Of a DNA stretch of 64,000 nt, positions 12,043 to 24,219 are shown piece after piece (within the stretch, counting starts at the first letter, position 1; every line of letters begins with the position of its first letter). Below the pieces are notes generated by a model. That model searched no databases. It saw only the letters and a program-made list of their open reading frames with translations, and was not told where the DNA came from. The stretch covers positions 3,534,001 through 3,598,000 of the forward strand of contig JBANDB010000008.1 in NCBI GenBank assembly GCA_037576215.1, read 5' to 3'. Origin of the DNA: Armillaria gallica (Eukaryota; Basidiomycota; Agaricomycetes; Agaricales; Physalacriaceae). The position numbers were made by a program, and so were the translations under genes.

Positions 12043-12516
12043 GCCTGTTAAATTAAATACGGTATTTCCGAAGTTGATCACTAGATTTTCCCTGGTTATC
12101 GTTTCTAACCAGTGTCTCTCATTCATTCATTTCACTCGTTTACTTAATTGGTGTGAGTTTATGGGGGGTATATAAATGATATATAAGATACAGATAGCTA
12201 TTATAAATGGAAAGATTACAGTTGGACATGGAGAATGACGCATGAATAATAAGGATAAAGGTGTCCCAGTAGATCCGTCTCGCCTATTTTAGTAGCCGCC
12301 CTATTGATGTGGAATTGGTTCCGACAACCTTTGCCATCGAACCCTTGATAACATGTTTCTCTATCGAAGCCGCTGGAGTAATTGTGGCGCGTCGCAGACG
12401 GCCATGTTGGATTTGCTCACCAGGTGTCGGTTCCGACGAGGGCAGTGACTCCGAATCTGACTTGCCATGTTTCTGTAGCATGAAGCTCCCTGGATGTTTG
12501 TCTTCCTTAGAGATTT

Positions 12517-14196
12517 TCAAAGTGTAGCTATGAAAGGATGTGCACCTGCGTATGAGTTTCCGTCCTTACCGCCGCTGAACCAGTGCTCCTGCTCCTTCCT
12601 TTCGGAGTATCTAAGAATGTCAGCGGTGAGCCCTCTTAACATAGGTGGTAAATAAGGACCGAAGGCGTACCTTCTGTACGGTCGACCGTTAAGCCCAACC
12701 GGGGAGTACGCGTTTTGTAGATTTTCGGAATAGAGTGCCAGTGACTCTGTCTGGCTACGGACGACATCGGGAGTAAGACAGCTGAAGGAGAGTGAGGAAG
12801 TTGGATTTCGTGCACGAAAGGAAGAATCATTTGTGAACTCTGCGAGTTTATCGAGTGCCATAGTCATTCGCTCCGTGATGCTCGTTACAGGAGGTATAAT
12901 GTCGGACCTGAGGCGCGGCAATTGTGACATGAATTTTGCGAAAACCTGATTTGCTATAGAAGCGTTGCCTGGTACAGTACATAAGGAGCCAGAGGCGCCT
13001 AATCCAAGTGGGTTAAGAGATCACCGATAGAATGGCAAGAATGATAGCCGACCTTTCAAAGGATATAGCCTCGCTCCTCCCTCTGAGTTTGACAGCTCAG
13101 AGTGAAGTCTCTCGGCATATTTGACTGGGGATACGTCGCACCGGTCGCCCTACAGTACGTACAAAGATCAGCACAGGGCAACCGGGAAATAAAGAGACTG
13201 ACATGTATTATTAAGACCGGTTGGGTGATTGCACTCAACATTTCGGGCTTCATAGGTATACGCTAATTTGGATGAATAAGCTCGATTAAAAAAAATAGAA
13301 GCGGCGTACATTCAGAGCCACATTAGCCTGCTCCAAAACACGCACTCGTTTGCTGGGAGGCAAATGCATCTGCCAATACGCCATGATCTGCCAAGTCGGG
13401 GGTGAGTTAGGACAATGTACGCCGAGACGTACCCGACGTACTTCATCAAGGAGATCGCTGTCGAAATCCTAAGAAGATGTCAGCGTTGCGGCAAGGTCAG
13501 CAGTTAACGGACATACTGGGCCGATGATTATCCTAGCGCCCTCCTTTCCAGCATGCTCGAAGCTCTCGAGGTCGGTTGCAAAACACCACGACTGCAGAAG
13601 CTCGTGGAACGCCGTCATGACCCACTTTAACCTGCACTCTGTTAGATCGGGACCGAGGACGAGGATTGAACATACTCGGTAGGCGCCGGCACGTTACACA
13701 ACGTGAGGCTGGCACACATATCAGGAAAACTAGAAAGCACGAATTATTACGGCGACGTGTAAGGACGAGTGGCGCATACAGAAAGGCGAAACGCAGAGCG
13801 CAGTTGACGGATATATTATCGTGTGCCAGAACGTGGCAGAGAGGCAGGTGAAGAATCTAGGCGCAGTCAGACCGAGGACAGAAGGAAGTACAGCCGGAAA
13901 CGCACTTGATGACAGAATGCGAGGTCCGCTGCCTCCACCCAGCTATCGTGGCGCCCACTGTGCCGACAAGACGATCTTCCACATACTCTCATGTCAAATG
14001 CAATCATGTTGTAGTTCTTGTACAGCCGGGGGTCGCCAAACTGGTTGTCGAGCCATGTAGAGTCGAGGAAGAAGGGGTGCAGCAGAATCACCGTCGGCTT
14101 GTCAGGATCAAAGCTGCCAACATTTCCAAAGGTCGTGTTCGTGAGGTAGAATATCGAGGCATAGTCGTCGTCACTGTGCAAGTCCACGTAAGGCAT
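12517..14196 (-). CDS. Alpha/beta-hydrolase fold protein
   Basis: Start chosen at MPYVDLHSDDDYASIFYL. An upstream in-frame extension exists but is hydrophobic and looks like leader sequence. Alpha/beta-hydrolase features in order: KPTVILLHPFFLDSTWLDNQ (oxyanion strand-turn), NMIAFDMRVCGRS, NISVNCALRFAFL at the nucleophile elbow position, FPDMCASLTLCNVPAPTE, WVMTAFHELLQ, PVLIIHGGDRCDVSPV (acid residue) and SELSNSEGGARLYPLKG. A canonical GXSXG elbow is not visible, so catalysis is uncertain. The C-terminal part (ERMTMALDKLAEFTN to KEQEHWFSGG) is outside the core fold. The end is ambiguous: splicing the 42-nt intron after WFSGG gives a stop at 12517. A protein-like frame (TLKISKEDKHPGSFML to SIGRLLK, stop at 12284) would follow if one base is missing. 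Substrate unknown. Confidence 0.75.
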
Positions 14197-14472
14197 TGGT
14201 CCGTATTCATGCAGGGGAAGAAGAAAGGAAATAAGCGAAGATATTAGCGTTGCAGGGAGCGCATAATAAAATGAGAAAAGGGCCTCGGTGGCAACCCGAT
14301 AACGGCCTTTTTTTCTTTTTTGGAAGGTAACAGTGGCGATCTTCATTCAAGAACATGAATCTTATATTTTAGCCTATCCTCGCCTCTCAGCTGGTATTCG
14401 GTAGCGTCGAGCAATCCATACGTTTCAAATATTTTTATTCGCAGAAAACATACGGCCATACGGCTACTTCGG

Positions 14473-15517
14473 TTACTCAAATCCAGTTCCGATCAGTCCC
14501 TCCAGCACTTGGATAATACGTTGCTGCCGCTGTGAGCCCAGGTCACCATGAAAAAAAGTTTCAAGAAAGACTGCGGCTTACCTCCCGATCCGTTGCCAGT
14601 GCGGTCGCGTACATTGCGGGTACACCGGCCTGGCCAAGCTGTTCCTGCTGTTCGCGGACCAGATTGTCCCAAAGAGGCAGGGCTCGTTCAGTGTCAAATC
14701 GTTGCAATTCTCTCCGATGCGCATTACATAGCATCTGCAGGGTCCAGAGGATGTCAGCAATAGCGCAGACGCAGTCTCCGTGCGGGCAGGAGCTCACATC
14801 TGCTTCATGTTTCGAGATGTCGGAGCCTATGACATTTGCCCTGTCTTTCCGAGCTATCGCCGCTATCCATCAAGCAGAGGCAGAGCGTTAACGGACCTAG
14901 TTCTGGCATTCTTCACTTTCTCGTCATACTTGCTTTGAATCCGACCCCGCTCTTCCCAGAGTTGCCTTTCAAGCACATCCTGCTCCTTTTTGATCTGCAG
15001 GAGCATCAGAAACAGATATCAGACGTGCATCAGATTCCGTTTAGAAAGCTTTAAGTTTACCTTCAGGATCTTCTCAATGAATCTGGTGTCTTGGGAAAGT
15101 TGCGCGAGGCGTGGAAGCGCCTGCTGGAAAGTAAATGATCGAGTATCTTCCGCAGACGAGGAAACTGCCGGAGAAGTATTGTGCTTGAGGTTGTGTTTGG
15201 GGTTGACACGAGTACCGTCAATACTAATATACGGTTCCTGGGTTGGTGGCTGGGGGGTACGCTGCAGTTGAGCCAGTAGAGACGCAACTGAATTTGAAGC
15301 AGAGGAAGACGACGAGGGCGTCTCTACGACAGCTTGAGGGGTAGCCTTAGGTACATCCTTGTTTTCTGCTGAGATCGCGACAGCCTGTTGCCAGGCCTGT
15401 GATGCTTGCAGACTGTCAAGAAGAGCCTTCACTCCTGCGGGATCCTGGGAATCGTTGGTATCGTGTCACCTGGAAAGAAACGAGGCTCACATTTATGTTT
15501 GTGCCAGTGAAATTCAT
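14473..15517 (-). CDS. Small conserved fungal protein with coiled coil, unknown function
   Basis: Reconstructed from about four exons. Start MNFTGTNIN, an intron, then DPAGVKALLDSLQASQAWQQ, a Ser-rich and Gln-rich linker (SSSSSASNSVASLLAQLQ) and a helical region SQDTRFIEKILK. A charged coiled coil follows (KKEQDVLERQLWEERGRIQ), then LQRFDTERALPLWDNLVREQ and QEQLGQAGVPAMYATALATD. The protein ends RQQRIIQVLEGLIGTGFE at 14473. Exon phases join across the introns I checked. I do not recognise a named domain; conservation is suggested by the regular pattern rather than proven. It is divergent to the RGS gene, with 1 kb between starts. Confidence 0.7.
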
Positions 15518-16552
15518 ACTGATTTGCCTTAGGCTGTAGTTCCAGGACCAATGTGGGAGCCGGCAGATCAATCGTGGTCGGGGTCGGTGTATTGTTCCAA
15601 AACAAGTATTCACCGCTATCTCCGGAAAACCCCGTGCTAAGGAGTCAAATGGAAACGTGCAGGGCGGCATCAATTTTTTTTTGCAATTCGAATTTCGGTC
15701 AAGGACGACAAGAAAACGAAGGTTTTTGGTTACTACAGATATGTATGCCTGTCAGAGTAAAAAATTTGCAGCTCCAATTGGGTTCGGATTGAACGATGAT
15801 GGCTTGTAACAGAGTAGTATACGATTTTGATAGGAGATATGCAAAGGTCGATCAAAGCCGGACGTATTCCAGACGTCCTGTCCTGCGGAACAAGCGCCCG
15901 ACGAGTACAGACAAGATAGGCAATATAGGAGCCCCGCGCTTGTCAAGGAAGGGGGGGAGGAGGGAATGAAAAGGCAGCACGAACTTGCAGTTTCATGACG
16001 GTGCCGACACTCGTGGTCTTATCGTGTCAAATTAGAGTGATGTTGAATTTTACTGCGACATGAGGTGGAAAAACGATTAAGCATTTCCGTATCTGATCAC
16101 GGTACCTTTTTACCGAGCGAACGACCACTGAAGTGCCGTCCGCTCCTCTCGAGTACGGGTGCATCGCACTTATTCAGTCTCGGTAAACAACGCGACCGAG
16201 CGAATGAATTGGGAGCTGACAACCGTAGCCGACGGTTCACGGAAAGAACGCAATGTCGGCACGATCGCGTCAGGCCCTGACAGGGGCTGCAATGCTTATG
16301 TATTATTTGCCTGTTTTGAATATTATCTCATTTCCTTATCGGGACATGGCGCTGCAAATTCCACGAGGCGAGGCGTGGGAAGGTTTGTATAGCAACCAGC
16401 CGAATATTCCCACATTGGTGCTCTGTCATTTCTTCCTTGCCCATCACCCTCTATCCCGCCGCCCTCCATACCCCCATCCTCCCCCCATTCCCTGCCACTG
16501 ATCCAGATATCTTTTTCTCTTGCAATTCCTCTTTTCGTCTCTTTCCTCCACG
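15518..16552. promoter_or_regulatory. Divergent intergenic region upstream of RGS gene
   Basis: About 1 kb with no supported gene. The part just before the RGS start (about 16437-16550) is almost pure pyrimidine on the plus strand, a common feature of strongly used fungal transcription start regions. A purine tract (poly-G with A) lies near 15948-15965. Short frames here lack protein features. Confidence 0.45.
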
Positions 16553-18721
16553 ATGCCTGCCGATTCCGACGCCCAGGCGACTTCATCGCACATGATGAAG
16601 ACAACAAAACGCGGAAGGCCTTTTCTCAAGGTGCGTATGCTACTTTTCCAGCCTTCGCATTGCCCATTGACGTTGGCCTCATTGTTCAGGATACCCTAGA
16701 TCTGTTTGCGACACTTATCGTCTCGCTAGAGTTGACGCCGCACAAGCAGTTCTTTCGTACATTCCCTAATTCGTTCTCTACGTATGTCTTTGTATCTCGT
16801 CTTTCCTTTGTTCATCTTCTCATTTCTTCTCATCAGAGATGAAGCCGCCCAGAACCTCGCCTCGCTTAAGTTCTCTCAGTCTAATCGAGGGCCGGATCCC
16901 AGGGAACCTTCGCGCGTGGTAACAACAACGACAACGACGACGTTCTCAATGACCCGTGATATGGCCAAGGCGATGAGCCAGCACTTTATGGATGCTCGCC
17001 TTATCGAGAACGCTGCAGACCCGTCCTCCAACTTGTTCAAAGACAGGGGTGTCTACGTGCTTACGCCAAAGGGATTGCACGTTCTGGAACGCTTCATCAG
17101 TAAAAACGGCATTAATTCAGATCATCTCCAGCAAGTATTCGTCACTCAACCCATCTGCATCAAGCTTCTCCATCTTGAGCGACGATCAGCAGACGACGAA
17201 ATCATTGTCACGCAGTCCGTCATTACTGCTCTCTTCCGACGCTTTGTCGGCCGGAGCCCCAACTTCCCGTCGGCGACCCCTTCCCCTGATCCTTTCCAAC
17301 GGTACAATGAGCGATCCAAAGGCGTCGCTCTCATGGAAGTTACGGAACGTGCGCAACCACTTCTGGGCAAGGGTCAGCAAGTTCACAAATACTGTTTCGC
17401 CGCTGTCACTGCTCTCGAATGGCTGTGTGACTTCACCTCGGTGGTTGGGCGTGAGGAGGCTGCAGAGATGGCCGCACAGTTTGTGCGATTCGGACTGATC
17501 ACCCTGGTCAGCGATAAACGGAAGAACAACGATTCTGCGATCATCTTTACGGTCCGAGGATCTGCCCCTGGAGGTAATTCTCCCGTTAGCGTGAGTCTTC
17601 CATGCTTTTTTTTGCGTCGTCATCAACGTTGTAACTAAATATATTATTTAGCAACACGGGGAATTCCGCTGCACCGCTAAGGCGATCTACAAGATCACGG
17701 ACGAAGGTCGCCGCCTCGCGCACTGGGACAATTCAAGGCAAATCGGCTCCCATGATTCCCCGAATGCATCGTCTGCAACCCTCACAGAACGTTCGTCTGT
17801 GGACAAGTCTACCGCAGACCATAGCGAGAAGAAGGGCGGAGATGCCAAGATCCATCGTCGCATCTCGATGGCAGAGAAGATGAATGCTAGTTATGATGCT
17901 GCGGACAAGAAGAATAACCAGAAGGAGAGCAACGCAGAGCGTCTGCGGTATATCTTGGAAGAGCCCGGCCTTCGTTCACTTTTCCGCGAGTTCCTTCGTG
18001 GCAACTTCTGCGAGGAGAACTTGTCGTTCTGGCTTGACGTCGAGGACTTCAAGCGCAAGTTCAATATCACCTCTAGTGCCGTGGCCGTTGCGCCTGCCGC
18101 TCCCCGTCCCGGTACCAAGACAACACCAGGACAAGCAGCGATGGAGCGTCATCATGAATCCCTCATCAATACGGCATTCGTGATTTACAACACGTACCTG
18201 GCTCCCTCCAGTCAGTGCGAGCTGAACATCGACCACGGCCTGCGGAATGAGCTGTCGAAGTATTTGGAAGACGTTGTGACCAGCCTAACGGGCAAGGCGT
18301 TCCAGGGGCGCGTCGAGCCTGAACAGGCAAACGCTTTCAATGCGACTCAACTGCAGACCATGATCCGGTTGTACGAGCGGATTCAGACTCACGTTTTCCG
18401 GCTGATGGCAACAGACTCAGTTCCTCGGGTATGTTTAACGCCTCTCATGTCTCCGGTTCCCAGCTTACCTGTTTCGCACAGTTCATCAAGACCCCCAAGT
18501 TTTTGGCAATGCGAAACTGGGTCGAGGACTTTGATCCTACCGACGATGATGTCCGGCTGTTGACGTCTGCGCCTTCTCAACCGCCGGGCCTGGGCACATC
18601 AGAGGAGACGGGCGGCGCATACATAACAATATCGCAACAAGGCAGTGAGCGGGCACAAGGCCAGACGACACCCGCAATCTCGGCGCCACCGAACGCACCA
18701 TCAGCACCAGCATCATCATAG
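16553..18721 (+). CDS. DEP-RGS regulator of G-protein signalling (Sst2/FlbA/Thn1 type)
   Basis: GTPase-activating protein for heterotrimeric G-alpha. It tunes pheromone and vegetative growth signalling; the Schizophyllum counterpart Thn1 affects hyphal morphology. Exons: 16553-16630, 16690-16781, 16837-17590, 17652-18428 and 18482-18721. The N-terminal half shows two DEP-like segments: MAKAMSQHFMDARLIENAAD with KDRGVYVLTPKGLHVLERFI, and EAAEMAAQFVRFGLITLVSD with EFRCTAKAIYKITDEGRRLA. The RGS domain runs from RLRYILEEPGLRSLFREFLR through NFCEENLSFWLDVEDFKRKF to YERIQTHVFRLMATDSVPRF. The tail is Ala/Pro/Ser-rich. Length (about 650 residues) fits the family. No frame breaks were seen. Confidence 0.92.
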
Positions 18722-19375
18722 GCCGGCGGCACTTCGCATTTTCTTTCTTCGCATGGTCTCCACTGGACGCTTCGAGGGTCTTTCACATTTTTTTGGCAAC
18801 CGCATGCTTTATTGTCATCATTCATATGCGCATCTCTGCTTTCATTTTTGTTTCCTTTTCATCATCGCAATCACACGGCACGCTGACCCCGGGGGGTCAT
18901 ATTTTTGTACCTTCCTATTGTCCCACCCTTTGACTTCCTACGCTACGTCTTACTCCCGGTCCACTTGTTGTCCGGTCACAGACTACACTTGGTGACTTTT
19001 GTCGCCACGAAATTGCCGTTGCCTTACTGTAACCTTAGTATCATACACGCTTCCTCTTCTAGACGGATAGCATACCCCACTAATTGAGCAAGAAATCATT
19101 GTTCTTAATAATAGTTTACCTGCTTGTATGGCTGTAGATATTGCAGCCGATACCAACAACATTTCACGTCACTCTTTTGGTCGAACAGGTTCGATACAAT
19201 GTGAGAAATGTACCTGAAAGATGCCGCGGACCCTTTTAGCAGGTGTTTCCCACATTATCGGCAACGACGTGTCCTGGTGTTCTAGGTCGTCCACCGTCCA
19301 GGTTTCACGTAGAATCGACCTGTCTCGACAACCTTTCATTCTATCTACATACTACGGCGAGAAGGCTTCATCCTT
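18722..19375. other. Intergenic region, RGS 3' UTR and cytochrome b5 gene promoter
   Basis: About 650 bp between two genes on the same strand. The first half is T-rich with repeated CTTTC-like tracts. I saw no RNA gene or further exon. Confidence 0.5.
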
Positions 19376-20515
19376 ATGTCGTGGCTAAAGGGACTTAATG
19401 GTGAGGCACCTGAGCCGTACATCGAACCAGAATCTACGCCCAAGGTCGAGGACCCCTCGATTCCGAAGAGAATGGTCTCGACAAAGCAAGCCAACAAGCC
19501 ATTCCTTGCGTACGAAGCATGTACTTGTCGCTATGCTCGGCTGTTGTAATGACGTTGTACTCATTTAGGCATAAACAATACCGAGAGCACCAAGAAGAGT
19601 TGCACAAAGCCTGGCTGGAGCGCAAGAAACTGCGTGACGAGAAGATAGCGCGAGGCGAGGACGGCGGGCGAGAAGAGCCAGACCCCACAGCTGAAGTCGA
19701 AGTTGGCGTCCTAGGGCTTCTGAAATTCTTGGTCTATACGTTGATCATCATCGCTCTGGCCGGTAAATTCATCACGGGAAGTTATCTGTGGGAATACGAG
19801 GGTAAATGGGCCCAACTCAAGACTTATTGGCCGGTGCGTCCAGTCCAGCTCTTTGCGGTGTCTTGTTTTGGATTTATGTACCTCAAGTAGACGAACCAAC
19901 GCCTGTTTTCTGAGAGACTTCTAGCCGAGTTTGATGGTTCGAAACCTGGTCGTCCTATTTACCTTGCTGTGCGTAGTATGCGTTCGTGTTCCGCTATATT
20001 TCCGACTCACCCGAGGTAGATTGACGGAGACGTTTACGACGTCACTAAGGGCAAGGCATATCAGCCTGGAGGGTCATATCATCATTTGTTCGTCCATCGC
20101 ATTCGTTTTCAATTGAATTACTTAGTCCTGAGGTTATTTTTAGTGCTGGTGTGGACGGAGCTCGTGCGTTCGGCACCGGTTGTTTCAAAACACACCGCAC
20201 GCATGATTTGCGTGGCCTTACAGAAAGTGAATTAAAGGCGAGATCTACGGGTTGTTTTGGGAAATATTTTATTGATGCGTTTGACAAATACAGGGTGTTC
20301 AGCATTGGAAAGAGTTTTATGCAAATCATAAGGACTACTTTAAGGTTGGCAGAGTGTCGCATCCGCCGATTGACCCTGCAAGTCCGATTGTCGAGCATTG
20401 CAATCCAAAGAAGGCGGGTAAAGATGACGTCAACCCTAAGAGGGATACGAAGGAGCGGAAGAAGGTCTCGAAACCCAAGGAGAAAGAAAAAGGGAAAAGC
20501 CACGAAGAGCTCTAG
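19376..20515 (+). CDS. Membrane-anchored cytochrome b5-like (MAPR-type) protein
   Basis: Six exons: 19376-19509, 19569-19833, 19891-19968, 20020-20087, 20144-20237 and 20294-20515. The N-terminus (MSWLKGLNGEAPEPYIEPES) is cytosolic-type. A charged helix (HQEELHKAWLERKKLRDEKI) precedes one membrane segment (LLKFLVYTLIIIALAGKFI). The heme/steroid-binding-like domain follows: RLFSERLLAEFDGSKPGRPI, DGDVYDVTKGKAYQPGGSYH and FAGVDGARAFGTGCFKTH, with the MAPR-style YxxGxxYxxGG spacing. The Lys-rich tail ends KEKGKSHEEL. Proteins of this family (Dap1/PGRMC-like) support P450 enzymes and sterol synthesis; that role is inferred. The fifth intron starts with GC (AAG|gcgaga) and no GT donor restores the frame. 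The tail resembles an ER retention context but is not a strict KDEL. Confidence 0.87.
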
Positions 20516-20750
20516 TTTGTAGCCTCTTGTGTGCGTAATTTAATGTTATTCGATGCTATACTGTCCTGTAATATATACACATATAGTCCCGGAATGAAAT
20601 TAGTCAAATCATAAAACTTTTTCTCGTGGCAGACATGCAAACCCTGAGGATCGGCGCTCAGCATTAGGCGGACAGCGTACTCTTTTGCTAAATTCAGGGT
20701 GGTAAAGTCATAATCCGCCAGGAAAAGCAGGTGGACGTAAAAGACATACC

Positions 20751-21255
20751 TCAAGGCTCGGAAGGAGATCCGTGTGTCAAAAGGTAATTTTTTAGGAGGG
20801 GGAAGTCAGCCATCGACGCGTGCATCATGGAAGAGAACGGGTTGTCGCGGTACTTCGCGATAACTATATTCCCTCGCCAAGCGACCTCCTCCTTGAAGGA
20901 CCTCCCCTGAATCTCTCTAATGCATTTGTTCACGGGGAAAGGCATGCCATCGCGAGAAACAACGGGGTAGAAAATGATATACGGGTTCGCGAACTTTCGG
21001 TTCATGCCGTCGAGTGCTTCTACAAGCTGAGTATTATTCAGTCCAAAGTCGCCGTCAATAAGTTGGGTAAGATTTACCTGATATTTCCATGCCCGGGGAC
21101 CAATACCATCAGCAATCTGTTCCACGTTTCGGTGCTACTGTCAGTGGGGATAAGATAGTCAAAAAAAAGTAACGTACGTAGTCCATGTGAATTTCAGGGT
21201 GGGGCATGCGCGACGGAGAAGTGGTATAAGAAGAATGATGAGTCGAGATTGTCAT
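20751..21255 (-). CDS. Uncharacterised fungal protein (fragmentary model)
   Basis: Starts at MTISTHHSSYTTSPSRMPHP, an intron falls after EIHMDY, and the sequence continues NVEQIADGIGPRAWKYQ, LVEALDGMNRKFANPYIIFY, PVVSRDGMPFPVNKCIREIQ, EEVAWRGNIVIAKYRDNPF and SSMMHASMADFPLLKNYLLT. A further coding-like stretch lies downstream (LADYDFTTLNLAKEYAVRL, to about 20512), but in another frame. The sequence looks like a real folded protein of a type common as hypothetical proteins in agaricomycetes; I cannot name it. The 5' end is unclear: minus-strand sequence up to about 22.1 kb has hydrophobic pieces (for example MSSFAITLWLSLS) that may be upstream exons. It may be decaying. The convergent cytochrome b5 gene ends about 235 bp away. 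Confidence 0.45.
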
Positions 21256-21310
21256 TGGACTGTACAAAAGAACATTAATTTTTTCTGCCGGAAGAGATGG
21301 ACAGGACAAT

Positions 21311-24219
21311 GACTTACCTAGTCATGAGTTGGACAAGGGACGGCGCGCGACCTAGATGTCCCAAAAATGAGCAACAATGAAGATAAAGTTGACGTAGAAT
21401 TTGAGCGGACCGTCGGAAGGGAACAGAATGGCCTCAAAATGAATCATCTGGTCCATTGCGTTTTGAAGGTCTGGAATATGCTCGTTGGTCAGGTTTAATC
21501 ATGGTTGACCAAACAATAACCTCACTGTTGGGCGGGGGGTACAATGGAGCGTAGAAGAGGTGGACAAGAACGCCGGGGAATGGTGAAAATGATATTCTTT
21601 AGCCCTCCTTTTATATTCTTTTGGTGCTAATAGAGCAACGAGGCCATGGTGTGCTTCATCCGATCGCACAAATGCAACCTGGAGGGTAAAACCAGCCCCC
21701 TCTCGTTAGTATCAACACGCGGTGATCATTTGCAATAGACATACAAATGTCATGAAGAATTGAGCGGAATCAACAGTAATATTTATGAATGGAACGCCTC
21801 CTTGAAGCGGCGACGGAAGTAATGAAGGCGAATGTCTGAATTGAATTGGATGCCGCTTACGGGCCGCGGTGTAACTCCACGGGTGCGATTTTAGTGGCGA
21901 ATCCTGGGGAGAGGGAAAGCCAAAGAGTGATAGCAAACGAAGACATAGCGATACAGAGAGATAGGTCGACCAAGTACGACAGCCGAGGTGACGAGTGAAA
22001 GGTCCCAGTAGTCAATAAAAGTGAAAATGAACCTAGAACGAATCCAGATAGAACCTTGTCTGCGATGTGATCCTGGTATGTTTTCTATCCGCCCATTATC
22101 GAGAGTAGTACCAAAACAGAATTAGGGAACAAGCTGTTTGAGCTTGTTGACCTTAAATTTAGCGCAAAACTCACCAAAACGGTAATTCCATAGTCTTTCG
22201 TAGGATGAGTACCTTTGACAAACTCTTCCGATCTACTCCTTCTATCCATCACAATGGGTTAACGGTAGGATGGTGTGCGAGCTGACGCTTCTGCGTCGTA
22301 AAGCAATAATGCTAGTTGGGGTTTCCGGCCTATGACTCCGAGTCTATTGAAAATGGAGTGCGTTCAGTCTCAATCGTGCCCGACGAGCCCTTACAGGCCT
22401 CCATTCTCAATTGCAGTGCATCTGCCTCGCAAAACCGGTAGTTTGTATCCTCTAGTGCAAACTCTGCCTCAACCTTGATCGCAAACTGTGGAAATTACAT
22501 TGCAGTACTACTGTGTTCCAAAGCACCAGCGGCGCAGGCCGCAGGCACCCTTGAATTCTTATGGGTCATACATTCAGGCCTTCCGAACGTCGAAGAGACG
22601 AGGAACACAAGGAATCTGAAAGCGCTAGGTAAGTCGCTTCCGACGAGTATCTCAGTCTACTCCGCGAATATCAGCCGCACGATCCCAGAGGACATGCCAA
22701 CGTTGCATGGGTTCCTATCTAACCATTTTCCCCGTCCATCGGCTGCGAATGAGTGGGCTTCTATCCGTCCGAAATAATTTTCTATATTTCTGTCGTGTGA
22801 GCGATCTCTTAGTCTATCCGGCTTTCATTATTCTTTCATGAACCTCTCCGTTGCCGTCTATCTGGTGCTTTCTGTAATGCATGGCTCTAAAAACTAGGTT
22901 TTTGACTCGGGGGTACATCTTGGTCTTCGGCCTTCAGATGACCGTTATTGATGGCTCTTGGCCTCGAGGTTTTGCTAAAACACGATCTCAGTCGTTACCA
23001 CATGCCTTCATGACTATTTCTAGTATCTGTTTGAAAACAGGGTCCTTCTTGATGCTTAATCGTACCCCAAAATGAGCATGCAGCGCGATGATCCCCCTTC
23101 ATCGCCTTTGATTTATTATAATCGCACTCCGAAAATTCTTCCTACCGCGCTGTAAACGCGCCATGTCAATTTCTCTGCCGGACTACGTCTGGCCGAGTAA
23201 TGGAGCTGAAGAGCTCCTACACGTTTAACTCGACGAAGCAATCCACGTTCCGCCTTCTTGTAGGCCAAGAGTTTTACGATAATACCCCTTTCATCTTGGT
23301 CAAACTTGTTCGACAACGTTGCTCTCGAGTCTCGGTCAGTCGGAAGTTCGGGGCCGTAGGACTAATTCCGTCTCTTCCGATCTTCAGACCTACTTATCGC
23401 ATTTCGCATCCGAAGGAGGAAGGGCTCACGCAAGTGGCGCGGGTATCTATGTACAACATGAATCGGACGCCAAGTCGATTATGATCATTTCTGTCATTTC
23501 CTTCTCTTCGATTGAACACTTCTTGAATCAATACGATGATGGAACAATCGATGCGAATATCAAATATGTCCTTCACCGTGACTCGTCCAAGTATGTCGTT
23601 ATATACTCTAGATTCAGACAGGTGCTGTAAGCCTCTATCTAGCTCACTGTAACAACCTTTCTCATTACTACTACCGGACCTGTGCACAGTTCTTGAGGGC
23701 TCAAAGTTGTATGCGGAATGAATCTGTTCTAAATTAAAAGGGTCTTTACGTCTCTCATCCTTTGGGTCTCTAGATGGGCTATGTATGGTGACTGGTGTTC
23801 TGTGTGCAATGCAAATTGAAAAACTTTTCGTTGAAACACAAGTTAAGCCTCGAGAAGCTTCCCGAGGAGACAGGTCAAGTGGACAGGCTTGTAATGACAT
23901 AAAAAGATTCTGGCCCTGTATTTGCTTTCAGAAATTCACATGGCTGAGGCCTCAAATAACAGATAATATGTAGACTCCTCCGTCATAAAACAGATCGAAG
24001 TGAAGCCCAAACTTTTTGCCCCTATGTTGTGTCACAAGATCGCGCCTTACACGTGACTAACGAATTTCTTCCTCGAACCGTGAGGACCAAGTCAAGCGTT
24101 GACAAGACGGAGGCACTCAGACGGGGAAGTGCTGCTACTCAAGGATAGGACAGGATATATATCTTTTCAGTGCGTCTACTTTCCAAGAAAATTTTCTTAT
24201 TCTGAAGTAAACAGACGCC
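21311..24219. other. Gene-poor stretch
   Basis: About 2.9 kb without a convincing gene. Frames such as 22475-22777 (+), 23200-23484 (+) and 23394-23900 (-) lack domains, have unremarkable composition and do not join through good splice sites. It may contain upstream exons of the minus-strand unknown gene, remnants of decayed genes, and the NUP120 promoter (last few hundred bases). Confidence 0.4.

Noticed and set aside
19180..19210. Possible tRNA B box (GGTTCGA)
   Set aside because: The following bases do not match the T-arm consensus, and no acceptor stem or A box could be found.
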